Notes under the pieces: model-generated
Told to the model about the DNA's origin: nothing
The model's input: the letters and a program-made list of their open reading frames with translations, nothing else
Databases searched by the model: none
Source: Pomphorhynchus laevis
Taxonomy: Eukaryota > Acanthocephala > Palaeacanthocephala > Echinorhynchida > Pomphorhynchidae
Direction of reading: 5' to 3'
Length of the DNA stretch: 64,000 nucleotides
Assembly: GCA_012934845.2 (NCBI GenBank)
Contig: WNNJ02001025.1
Span: 1-64,000, forward strand
Shown here: piece after piece, positions 1 to 9,663 of the stretch
Layout of the letters: each line of letters begins with the position of its first letter
Numbering within the stretch: position 1 is the stretch's first letter
Made by a program: the position numbers and the translations under genes

Positions 1-640
1 ATGCTGCAAAGCTCTGGTCATACTAGCATAGCTTACCTGTAAATCAATAACACCGACGTTAGCTAAACGATCATCAAGTAAACAGTATTTAGAAATTTTG
101 GAGCTTATCGTTTTGTGAATATAATTATCATCCCCGATCGGAGCACCCAATACTATGGTTCCATCGACGGCGATTTTTATTCCTGTGTCTTTAAATAGTT
201 GGTACATAGCAGAGGCTTTATTAGGTGTGGTTAGCAGCACACACTTTTCCTTATTTATATTGAATCCAAAAGCAGATCCGTGTTCGCATAGAAATTTGAA
301 TGAATTGTAGATTTGATTAGGTTCACCGACTAAATTACCGTCATCCGCGTACCATAATTGATTCATTCTAGGGAATTTGTCATCGATGCCCTTCACTAGC
401 GGTATGGTCGCTACCGCGTAAGCAGACATTGGCAGTACATCGCCCTGTGTGAAGCCTTCGTATGATGTTATAAATTTATTTTCAATCGATAATTGGGATG
501 AACTATCATATAGGTTGTGTAATACTGTAGACATCGATGGACATATGCAGAAATGTTAATAAGAGCTGCTGGTTTGTTAATTCTATTAAATGCATTATCT
601 GCGTCGATCGTCAAAAGAACTGCGTCAGGATTTCTGACCC
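1..640 (-). pseudogene. Reverse-transcriptase fragment, unassigned family
   Basis: Read on the minus strand, this stretch encodes pieces of a reverse transcriptase: a palm-like segment (DADNAFN...), then TQGD, then LWYADDG, then NINKEKCVLL and a motif like VLGAPIGDD. The QGD plus WYADD combination is typical of RTs and differs from both the LINE and the PLE proteins elsewhere in the window. The piece is broken and leaves the window on one side; the other side is cut by the LINE copy that begins near 641. I cannot assign the family; a DIRS-like or related retroelement is possible. It is a fossil fragment. Confidence 0.55.
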
Positions 641-2700
641 TTTTTCACTGAATATCCTTCAGTGGAGTTCGGGAGGTGCTTCCGCCCTTAGACTTTTATC
701 CGGTAGAGATGCGGATGTTATAGTCCTTCAGGAGACGCGGTCTATCCGTCTCCCCCAGGACATTACTCGATTTATTCCAAAGCATATCTGTTCCCACTAT
801 ACTCCGTACATAACCCTCCTCACTCCTCTTCATCTCAAGGACTATTGACCTTAGTTAAGTGCTCTTTAAGGTCCTCCCATCTGCGAAACTACTCATGTCC
901 AGCCATGTCTTGTCTGGTAGTTTCACTCAGTAAGAACGATAAACGCCTTAGTCTAGCCAATGTCTACATTAGTCCAAGAGAGATTCACAAGAATCGTGAC
1001 CTCCTGGATAATATTATTGACAGCGGCTATGACTTGATACTTGGAGACTTCAACGACAGAACTGATCGTTGGATCAACGCAGCACTCCGCAGAGCTAGGA
1101 ACGGTTATTTTATCTACAAACCACCTTCCCCTACCTTTCATTGCACATCTACAAATTATATCCTCGACATTATACTGCATAACTTGAGGTGGTTGCTTAA
1201 ACCCCTCTGTACGGAGCAGTCGCGTCAACATTTGCCCACCTCTCATGACCTTATTCGTTGGCGGATTGAGGAGAATACGTTGCTTAGAAGGAGTTTTCAC
1301 TTTGATCCGATCAGAGTGGCCTTCTTTCAGGCGGCTATCTAACTCTTCCCCAGAATAGGAAATGAGAGTTTAACCGAACTTAATACCTACCTCTTTTCGC
1401 AAGCTACCGCGATTGAATCGACTACATGTAAAGGTCGCTTATTCAATCCCGCTCCGACAAAACTCAAGGTCCTAGCCAAATTGCTGAACCTTCCTAATCT
1501 CTCTGCTTCCACCAGACAGGTCCTCTCGAATGAATACTGGAGTACTAAATATAGATTCAAGCTGGAAAAAAATAGGACGAGTATTGCTCGTCTTAACCCT
1601 TCTCAGTCTTCCTTTTGGAAGATTTTTAAGAAGGAGAAGTTTGTGTGTTGGAAGGATAGAGCATTGGGTTGGATAGGTAAGATAGGCCTTGAAAAAGTAT
1701 TAGAGGAGTCACTAGCCCTACACAACTATGGAGCCACTCGATCACCTCAACCATTCTCGCCTTGGTGTAATTTTAGGAGAAGGGATATATCTGTTACTGA
1801 TATCCTTAACTCCTGGGGTCCACTCCTGGGCACCTCTAAATCCATCGCTTCACTTTCTTCTCGGGTCTGTCAACTTTTGACAGTCGAACAGCGAAGAGAG
1901 GTAACTGTCACAATGCTTATAGCCTACCCATTCGATGTAGCTAGCATCAATATTAGTAAGAGAGTTTTTATTCCTAAGAAAAAATCCTGCTCATGTCTTA
2001 AAGATCTGCGACCCATTTCGTAAAGACGTAGTCTCTGACATCAGCCGTTTCTTTTTAAGATTAAAAGACAAGTTACCCATATCCAACCTTGTTTTAAACT
2101 AAGCTAAATCGCAGGTGGTCGTCTTTCATGGCACACCTGCTACAAAGCAAAAACTAAAGAGATTAGCACTCTCTGCGCTCTCCTCCATATTTGCCTCTGA
2201 ACCACTTACCACCTTCACAAGTCGAGTAAAATACCTGGGGTTCACCATTACGGTGAACTGGTCGGCGAAAGCAAACCTGAATGAACTTAAACGTATCCTG
2301 AAGAAAGCTAGGTGGGCCCTGAAACGGGCCCAGCATCTGTCATTGAAAGGGAAAACCCAGGTGCGCCTTTGGGGCACTGGGCTATTTCGGGATTAGTCTT
2401 CTCTTCAAGAGGACGTCCCCCAGAGCAAATACTAAGGTTTCTTTAGCTCCTCGTATCTCGTTTACCTAGCATCGTCCGCACCGACTGGATTCTTCGAGGA
2501 ATAAAAGACCCCGGGTGGTTCAGTCGGAAAGCTGCGTGTTGGATCGGTTGGGTGTTCATATCCTTCTGGATTGAAGGCCGTGATCATTGTAGAAGACTTC
2601 ACTTGCTGTATTGTTTATTTCTTTGATTTTCTGTAACTGACCTGTTATTTATTTATATTTTTCACCATGTTTTTTTATTAAGAAAATCTTTTTTTATTTT
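641..2700 (+). mobile_element. LINE copy 1, decayed, ORF2 only
   Basis: This is a degraded copy of the same LINE family as those at 5687-9593 and 34715-38610. It starts inside ORF2 (SLNILQWSSGG) and keeps the endonuclease region (VLQETRS, GDFNDRT, SHDLIRW) in pieces between about 650 and 1342. It continues through 1481-2023. At 2022-2024 about 495 bp are missing relative to the copy at 36000, which removes every catalytic RT motif (DFSAAFD, GVPQGSPLSP, YADD). The distal ORF2 end lies at 2115-2575. The 3' UTR runs to the conserved TAAGAAAATCTTT end near 2680-2700. Confidence 0.85.
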
Positions 2701-4085
2701 ATATTCGCACAGCGGTTATTTAAATGTTCGCTTAAGCTCCGTCTAGTTTCTCTAACATATTGAAGGTCACAGTGTTGACAAATTGCTAAATATATAAAGT
2801 ATTTGGTGCTGCAATTAACTTCACCTATAATGTTTTAATTTAGACCTGTTATGATGCTTCTAAATTGATTACTTTCTGTCAATTGAGCGCAACATTTACA
2901 TCTTTTTCTTACTCATCTTTTACATTGATTGATGTTTTTAGTCAAATTCGAATGCCTTTTATCATTTATTATATGTCGACCAATTTTATTGTTCGCTTGA
3001 TAGAACCATTGGATATCCGGTAACGTCAAATTTTCAGCGGTTGCAATTGTGCGCATTTTTTCTTTATACATTTCTGTATATTTCTTATGTAAAAATAAAT
3101 AAATAAAGACTATTAAATACACCAAAATATAGCATGCAAGAATAAAAAAAGGTAGGTCATAAGCAACTCAGATAAAAAAATGACAAAATTTTACTTCGTT
3201 TTTTTCATCTTCCCTTTCTCTTTCATGGCCCCAGGTCCAGGGGGATCTGAGCCCCCAACCGATCCAACACTATTTCTTATGTGGGGGTGGTAAGAAACAA
3301 CTATTTTAATTGTATTTTTGTTTTTATTCGTTACTTTCAGTTGTTTAGGTAAATGAGTTTTTTAAATTTTGATAAGTGTTTTTGTTGTCGGGATCTTTAG
3401 ATTCCACTCAAAATTTCGTGTTTAACGAAGTCACGGTTTTTTTAATGTTTTTAAGGTTTTCGATCTGAAACTCGCGTATATCGGGCTCGCTGCATACGGT
3501 AATGATGCCGATTTTCTGTAAATACTTGTTTGTATATTTTGTTTATTGTCTCTATAGACTGAAACGTCTAGGAAATAGGCAAACATTGAGACATATGCAG
3601 TGAATTTTGAACATCCGAAATTGTTTGTATGTATAAAGAACTTTTCTTAGTTTTCTTGTCCATGTTTCCAAACCATGAATATATCATCAATATATCGTAC
3701 GAATAAAAAAGGTTTTAATTCAAATGATTGCATTATGTTTACTTCATAGTCGTGAACAGGATGTTATTTTTGACCTCATTTAGTTTGTTGAGAAATTCGG
3801 TTGTGTTTCCTATATAACCCTTTACTTGCTTGGCTAGTGGGAAAATCAGTTAATGTAATCGTTTTGATAGCATTTCCGTTGTTGTCCCAATGCAATTGAC
3901 TATTGGTCGTCCTATTACAGGTCTACATGATTTGTGGATTTTTGGTAGTAGGTGTATCTACCGAATTTGGTTTCTTTTTGAATAGGTTGATCTACATCGC
4001 TTCCTTGAAGGTATCCTCTACTAATGTGTTCATTAATGAGATTTATTAAATTCTGTTTGATATTATCTGGCTTTCTTATATTGGA
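2701..4085 (-). mobile_element. Penelope-like element fragment (RT to GIY-YIG)
   Basis: The minus-strand translation gives typical PLE pieces in order: TPTTKNPQIM (the LPKxHK region), then RYIDDIFMVWKHG (RT box with YIDD) near 3680, FLDVSVYRDNK, SYHPHIRN, and finally a GIY-YIG endonuclease segment (YLAICQHCDLQYVRETRRSL) near 2740-2830. The coding sequence is broken. A short LINE scrap sits inside it at 3225-3286. The copy is 5'-truncated at about 4085, where it abuts a second PLE fragment in opposite orientation. Confidence 0.75.
3225..3286 (-). mobile_element. LINE ORF2 3' scrap
   Basis: About 60 bp match, on the minus strand, the last codons of LINE ORF2 (VGSVGGSDPPGPGA, compare WIGWGAQIPMDLRP at 38410-38462). 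It interrupts the PLE fragment. Confidence 0.6.
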
Positions 4086-5215
4086 CCGTTGAAATTCACA
4101 TCAAGCATACAAACACCAGCAAATTTCCTTGATATGACTATTTACCGAGATATTAATGGAATACTAAGAACTACATTATACCAAAAGCCCGAAAGTAAGA
4201 GAGTTTACTTACATGCGAAAAGTAATCACCCGATGTTCATTAAACATAATCTTATTATGAATGAAGCCACACGAATTCTTAGATTGTGTAGTGAAAAAGC
4301 GGAAAAACAAAGTGGCTTAAGCAACTCAAACAAGATTTAGAAAAAAGAGGATATACAAATAGAGAAATTTATCAAAATTTCAAAAAAGCGCATAATAAAA
4401 ACAATCCATTAACACTAAAGGGTAAGAATATAAAGAAGAACGATATTCAGATATATATACCCTATCACCCAGCAATTCGTAATCTACAAAAGGATATCAT
4501 GTATGGTATGAATAGTCAACGAGCAAAACTTGGAAGGGCTAATTTGTCGATTAGGATCATTTATAAATCTACTAATACTATTAGAAAGACATTAGTTAGA
4601 AACAAATTAAAAAAAACCTTCGACAATTAGTCAAGAAAAATGAATGCACGAAATGTGACCGACGGAACACAAAATGTTGCATACAAATAAAGGAAACCAA
4701 CAAAATAATTATTTCAACCACAGGACTCAAATATAATATATTCGGAAATCAACAAACTGTGCCTCAAAAGGTATCATTTATGCAGCCACATGTAGCATCT
4801 GCGGTGTACAATATGTAGGTGAAAGTGGATTGTCGATGAATGTCAGATTAAACAATCGACGAAGCGATTTGAATAAAAGATTGATACATCGTGATGCAGT
4901 GGTAAATAATTGTGTAACTGAACATGAGAATGAAAAAAGGGATGTCTTTGATTATGTTGTCATTGATTCAGATCTAAATGAAAGCGAACATCGCAAAAAA
5001 CAGGAGAAACGATGGATTGGCCAACTGATGACCGATCAAGGAAAGGGAATCAACATCGATCACTGTTACAAATGGCGTTTAATTGAAGATTATACATAAA
5101 AAAATTACTCTACTCTGCGAACTAACATTTTTTTATTTTGCTTCTGATTTTAGATTGATAAAGGCGTGAACGCCGAAACGTAAAAAAATACATTTACTTT
5201 GTTTTTGCTGGTGTT
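4086..5215 (+). mobile_element. Penelope-like element fragment (RT C-terminus to GIY-YIG)
   Basis: The plus-strand translation begins in the RT thumb (KFTSSIQTPANFLDMTIYRD at 4091), continues through YLHAKSNHP and IYIPYHPAIRN (about 4460), and ends in a GIY-YIG domain (CSICGVQYVGESGLSMNVRL, about 4795-4850). The final Trp-Ile-Gly-Gln-Leu-Met-Thr motif at about 5015 is shared with the full-length PLE at 18035. The coding sequence is broken in a few places. The stop is at 5099 and the 3' terminal region follows with a hammerhead-like remnant at 5150-5187. Its 5' truncation point touches the inverted PLE fragment to the left. Confidence 0.75.
5150..5187 (+). ncRNA. Hammerhead-like remnant of PLE terminus
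   Basis: The layout is TTGATAA, then GGCGT..ACGCC (5-bp stem II), then GAAACGTA. This matches the PLE hammerhead arrangement at 17861-17914, but the CUGANGA box is degenerate. It lies just past the GIY-YIG stop codon, the expected position in a PLE terminus. Confidence 0.45.
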
Positions 5216-5686
5216 ACAATTTGAAAACTTATAATTTTGCACTTTATAAAAAGCCCCAGCCGACGGTGTTATATATACAATTCGTCAGTGTGTTCGACCC
5301 TAGGCGGCGATTTTATCCAAAATTTATATATAATCTGAATGAAAATTTATTTTTAGGTGAAGAAATAATATATATTAAATTTGTAGAAATGGATTCTAAT
5401 CGTGAATCGAAATAATAATAAAACTTAAATGTTTACGCAAAGCATCGCGATTATTATTCCGTCTCAAGCATATTGACATGCTCAATAAAGTTGCTATTAA
5501 TTATAATTTGGCCCTCTCAACAATTTTTTTTTGCAAAATACTAGATTGCTGAAATATCGTTATTATATAAATATATATAATATTATCTATACTACGAATA
5601 GCGTGTTGAACTAATATCTTCAATTAGAAATATTTATCCTTCATATATTGATACATTTCAAATGCCTACGATGCCGGTATTAGTAA
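5216..5686. other. Unassigned AT-rich spacer
   Basis: I see no recognisable gene. A 64-codon open frame at 5221-5415 resembles nothing I know. The stretch ends at the target-site repeat of LINE copy 2. Confidence 0.5.
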
Positions 5687-5696
5687 CATTTTATCT

Positions 5697-5826
5697 AAGA
5701 TAAGATAAGATAAGGATTTTCTTAAACAAAACTTGTAACCGATAAAAAACGTGTTACACAGAACAAAACATGCAAGAGAAGACAAAAATAATATCAATTC
5801 GTTAATCATTCAATCTTCTATTTATT
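5697..5826 (-). other. LINE copy 2 3' UTR with TTATC tail
   Basis: The non-coding 3' end lies between the ORF2 stop and the target-site repeat. It ends in AAGAAAATCC plus three TTATC units. Sister copies end in the same core with other short tandem repeats. Confidence 0.7.
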
Positions 5827-8289
5827 CTACGGCCTCAGGTCCAGCGGGATCTGAGCCCTCCAGCTAATCCAACACGCCGCTCTTCGACTGAACCACCCGG
5901 GGTCTATCACCCCCCCCCGAAGAATCCAATCTAGGCGGACTATGCGCGGTAATCGCGAGATGAGGAGCTTGAGAAACCTTAGTCTTTGCTCTGGAGGACG
6001 TCCTCTCGAAAAGAAGACTAATCCCGAGATAGCCCAAGTACCCCAGAGGCGCACTTGGGTTTTCCCATTCAACGACAGATGCTGAGCCCGTTTCAGGGCC
6101 CACCTAGCTTTCTTCAGGATACGTTTAAGTCTATCCAGGTCAGCTTTCGCCGACCAGTTCACCGTAACAGTGAACCCCAGGTATTTTACTCGACTTGTGA
6201 AGGTAGGGAGTGGTTGATTAGTCAATATAGAAGATAGAGCTGAGAGTGCTAGTCTCTTTAATTTTTTCTTTGTCGCAGGGGTGCCATGAAAGACAACTAC
6301 CTGCGATTTGGATGAATTTAAAATAAGATTGGATAGGGTCAGCTGGTCTGTTAATCTTAAAAAGAAACGGCTGATGTCCGAAGCGACATCTTTGCACCTG
6401 CGTCCAGAGAACAGGGCCGTGGTATCATCAGCGTATACCACTAGATGTTGATCACGTTTAAAATTCTTGAATAGTACAATGGAGGCAGCAAGAAATAAGA
6501 TAGGAGAAAGTGGGGATCCTTGGGGCACACCTGTAATAGGGTAGAACTGACACGCATCAGGGTCGTCTTCATAGTAGAACCTCTTGGTAAACAGTAATAT
6601 CTCCACCCTGTTAACAATTCTCGCAGGCAACCCGAGTGACCTGAGAGAGGAGATAACAAAGGGAATGGAAATGCGGTCAAATGCAGCAGAAAAGTCAAGG
6701 AAAACAGCCACAGCTAGTTGATGGCTATTATCCCTACAAAACTGATGCACTTCACCTATTGCTGAATGAACCGAGCGTCCCTTGACAAACCCGTGAAAAC
6801 TCGGTGGGATCAAATTACGCCTACTTAAATGGTCGCGGATTCTACGCGCAAGCGCTTTTTCGTAGATGGAGATGAGGGAGTTTTGAATCGAAATGGGACG
6901 CAGATCTTTGGGACATGAAACCGGACTATGCTTTGGTAAGAAAATTCTACGACTAATATTGATGCCGGCTACATCGGATGGTGAGGCTAAAAGCATTGTG
7001 ACGGCCACTTCTCTTCTTTGATCGGCTGTCAAAAGCTGACAGACTCGAGAAGATAGTGGAGCGACGGATTTAGAGGTGCCCGGAAGTGGCCCCCAGGAGT
7101 TAAGGATATCTGTAACAGATAAGTCCCTGCTCCTGAAGTCACCCCAAGGCGGGATTGGTTGGGGAGATTGAGTGGCTCCATAATTATGTAGGGATAGTGA
7201 CTCCTTCAAAACATTATCAAGGCCTATACTACCAATCCAACCCAAAGCTCTATCCTTCCAACAGACAAACTTCTCCTTCTTGAATATCTTCCAGAAGGAA
7301 GACTGAGAAGGGTTAAGGTGAGCGATGTTCGCCTTATCCCTGCTCAGCTGGAACCTATATCTAGTGCTCCAGTATTCATTCGAGATGGCCTGCCTGGCGG
7401 AAACAGAGACATTGGGAAGACGTAGCATTTTAGCCAAAACCTTGAGTTTTGTTGGAGTGGGATTGTAAATATGACCTTTATAGGTAGTCGAAAGAAACGC
7501 GGTAGCTTGCGAGGAGAGGAAGGAATTAAATTCGGTCAAATTCTCATTACCAATTCTGGGGAAGAGTTGGATAGCCGCCTGAAAGAAAGCCACTCTGATG
7601 GGATCAAAGTGAAACCTCCTTCTAAGCAACGTATCTTCCTCTATCCGCCAACGAATTAGGTCATGAGAGATGGTCTGTTTTTGGCGCGACTGCTCAGTAC
7701 AGATGGGTTTCAACAACCACATCTTATGAAGCAGTAATATGTCGAGGAGAGAATTAGTTGTTGAGCAATGAAAAGTTGGGGACGGTGGTTTGTGAATAAG
7801 GTAATCGTTCCTGGCTCTGCGGAGTGCTGCATTAATCCAACGACCAGTTCTGTCGTTGAAGTCACCGAGTAACATGTCATAGCCACTACCCAAAATACGG
7901 TCCAGGAGATCACGGTTCTTGTGAATTTCCCCTGGCCTAATATAGATATTGGCTATGCTGATACGTTTACCATTCTTACAAAGTGAAACAGCTAAACAAG
8001 ACAGGGCTGGACAAGAATAGTTTAAAAGAAGGGATGATCTTAAGGAGCATTTAACTAGGGTTAAAAGACCTTGAGATGAAGAGGCGTGAGGAGGGGTTAT
8101 GTACGGAGTGAAGTGGGTGTAAATATGCTTGGGGATAAATCGAGTAATGTCCTGGGGGATACGGATAGACCGCGTCTCCTGAAGGACTATAACATCCGCA
8201 TCTCTACCAGATAGAAGGCTAAGGGCAGAAGCACCTCCCGAATTCCACTGAAGTATATTCAGTGAAAAAGGCTCTTGACTACTTTGCAT
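5827..8289 (-). CDS. LINE ORF2: endonuclease / reverse transcriptase
   Basis: The 820-aa protein would nick target DNA and reverse-transcribe the LINE RNA at the nick. The apurinic-like endonuclease occupies about residues 8-225, with Asn in QWNSGG (15-20), the catalytic Glu in LQET (36-39), GDFND (142-146) and the SHD motif (208-210). The RT spans about 445-740, with DFSAAFD (532-538), GVPQGSPLSP (587-596) and YADD (619-622), all with intact catalytic Asp. I see no RNase H domain and no terminal CCHC. The start Met is 34 bp past the ORF1 stop, so translation probably depends on reinitiation or a similar mechanism. The clade is uncertain (Jockey/CR1-like in architecture). Confidence 0.9.
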   Translation of the reverse strand: MQSSQEPFSLNILQWNSGGASALSLLSGRDADVIVLQETRSIRIPQDITRFIPKHIYTHFTPYITPPHASSSQGLLTLVKCSLRSSLLLNYSCPALSCLAVSLCKNGKRISIANIYIRPGEIHKNRDLLDRILGSGYDMLLGDFNDRTGRWINAALRRARNDYLIHKPPSPTFHCSTTNSLLDILLLHKMWLLKPICTEQSRQKQTISHDLIRWRIEEDTLLRRRFHFDPIRVAFFQAAIQLFPRIGNENLTEFNSFLSSQATAFLSTTYKGHIYNPTPTKLKVLAKMLRLPNVSVSARQAISNEYWSTRYRFQLSRDKANIAHLNPSQSSFWKIFKKEKFVCWKDRALGWIGSIGLDNVLKESLSLHNYGATQSPQPIPPWGDFRSRDLSVTDILNSWGPLPGTSKSVAPLSSRVCQLLTADQRREVAVTMLLASPSDVAGINISRRIFLPKHSPVSCPKDLRPISIQNSLISIYEKALARRIRDHLSRRNLIPPSFHGFVKGRSVHSAIGEVHQFCRDNSHQLAVAVFLDFSAAFDRISIPFVISSLRSLGLPARIVNRVEILLFTKRFYYEDDPDACQFYPITGVPQGSPLSPILFLAASIVLFKNFKRDQHLVVYADDTTALFSGRRCKDVASDISRFFLRLTDQLTLSNLILNSSKSQVVVFHGTPATKKKLKRLALSALSSILTNQPLPTFTSRVKYLGFTVTVNWSAKADLDRLKRILKKARWALKRAQHLSLNGKTQVRLWGTWAISGLVFFSRGRPPEQRLRFLKLLISRLPRIVRLDWILRGGVIDPGWFSRRAACWISWRAQIPLDLRP

Positions 8290-8323
8290 TGTGTTACGAC
8301 AGCTGGAGTGGGATGCCTACCTC

Positions 8324-9586
8324 CTAGCAGAAACTAGGAGAGAGAAAGTTGCCCTTCTCACTCCCAGCCCTACCAGGAGAAGACACTTGCCCACCGGCAT
8401 TATCTTCATCTCCCTTTGAGGCCAACAACTCCCAACATATATCATCTTTCTTTGCCAACTTCAAGGAAGCCAACTTTTGTTTAGAAGATGATCTCTTCTT
8501 AGAACGGGGGGCTCTCTTTGAAGAGGTAAGAATCGTCGATGGAGGAGAACGGGACTCCTCGAATTTCGCTATCAGATGGTTCGTTAAGGCTCGAATCTCG
8601 TCTTTATATATCTGTAGTCTTGCGTCAACAATTTTGAAAATGTCGGTGTCCGACATACCATAACCGTTTGAATTGGATAAGCTGGCAGCGGCAAAGTGGG
8701 CCGGTTTGACCGGTGCCCCACAATGCCTTAATTTGTATTCTTTGAAGATAGGACATCTTCTAGACCAGGCCGGGTGCTGACCACCACAATTGGAACACAG
8801 AGGGGGGAGAGAACATTTCCCCTCATGGACTTCGGAAGAGCTGCAAACCCCACACGTATGGGGCCTAGTACAGTTCGAGGACCAGTGCCCCCAGAGGTGG
8901 CACCCATTGCAATGGGGGTATGTTAAGTCATCAGCGTCTACGATATTGAAAGAAAGATTGTACCCCAAAAAGGGGTTACATTTGCTTTTAGCCAGACATT
9001 CCGCCTGGTCGACTGCGGTAGAACAGAATGCTATTGGTATAGCCTGGCCTTTCTTGCCCAGGATTGGGCGAATATTATGAATTTTGAACTCAGATGTGAG
9101 AGCAATGATATCATCCTCCGTTGCGAAGGGCGGAAAATTATTAATTTTCAGAGTCGCCTGAATAGGCCTGTAAGTAGTTGACCCAAATTCTTTTAGGTGT
9201 GTTTCGAAAAATTCTAGGTACGATGCTGCCAGATCTGGAGAGCTGAAAGAAACCCGGATTTCGGAATCTAAATATTTTATCGAATTAAATAGAATTCTCT
9301 TCTTATAAGAGCTTGTAAACTCTCTCAGAAAAATATTGAAAAGATTCTTCCTTTCAAATGGTTGAAGAAGTCTGATTATTACCAGATTCACCACTTTAGG
9401 CACAGGAGGGAGTTCTCCATCCGTGCTTGAGATTAAAAAATTAGACGAAATAGGACTAACCTTGTTTTCTTTGGCTTGAAAATTCGATGTTACATTGGAA
9501 ATACCTGAGTTCCGTTCCATATTTGCTTGATTTTGTAAGTTGTTTGAAGCACCGATGGTAAATTTGTTTACAATTTTTTCTGACAT
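8324..9586 (-). CDS. LINE ORF1: RNA-binding zinc-knuckle protein
   Basis: The 420-aa protein would coat the LINE RNA. A low-complexity N-terminus (1-55) is followed by the family-typical GELPPVPKVVNLVIIRLLQP (56-76), an RRM-like middle region (about 80-220) and three cysteine-rich knuckles. These are C226-C229-H234-C239, C245-C248-H254-C258 and C264-C267-H271-C278. A Lys/Arg/Ser-rich tail follows (360-390). The order resembles ORF1 of insect Jockey/I-type LINEs. The start codon sits inside the 10-bp direct repeat flanking the element. Confidence 0.85.
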   Translation of the reverse strand: MSEKIVNKFTIGASNNLQNQANMERNSGISNVTSNFQAKENKVSPISSNFLISSTDGELPPVPKVVNLVIIRLLQPFERKNLFNIFLREFTSSYKKRILFNSIKYLDSEIRVSFSSPDLAASYLEFFETHLKEFGSTTYRPIQATLKINNFPPFATEDDIIALTSEFKIHNIRPILGKKGQAIPIAFCSTAVDQAECLAKSKCNPFLGYNLSFNIVDADDLTYPHCNGCHLWGHWSSNCTRPHTCGVCSSSEVHEGKCSLPPLCSNCGGQHPAWSRRCPIFKEYKLRHCGAPVKPAHFAAASLSNSNGYGMSDTDIFKIVDARLQIYKDEIRALTNHLIAKFEESRSPPSTILTSSKRAPRSKKRSSSKQKLASLKLAKKDDICWELLASKGDEDNAGGQVSSPGRAGSEKGNFLSPSFC

Positions 9587-9593
9587 TTTATCT

Positions 9594-9663
9594 TTGTTAT
9601 TAATTCACATATTGAATGCATACACAATACGATTAAAAAAAGGGCGATTACTTTTATTCAAAA
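9594..9663. other. Spacer between head-to-head LINEs
   Basis: Only 77 bp separate the divergent ORF1 start codons at 9586 (minus) and 9664 (plus). The spacer is AT-rich. I see no 5' UTR-like block or recognisable promoter for either copy. Confidence 0.5.

Larger units (their letters stand above)
5687..9593 (-). mobile_element. LINE copy 2, full length and apparently intact
   Basis: This is a complete two-ORF non-LTR retrotransposon on the minus strand. Both ORFs are open (ORF1 420 aa, ORF2 820 aa) and separated by 34 bp. The 3' UTR ends in AAGAAAATCC followed by TTATC repeats instead of poly(A). A 10-bp direct repeat, CATTTTATCT on the plus strand, occurs at 5687-5696 and 9584-9593 and fits a target-site duplication. 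The right repeat includes the complement of the ORF1 start codon. Intact frames and full motifs suggest recent activity. Confidence 0.85.
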
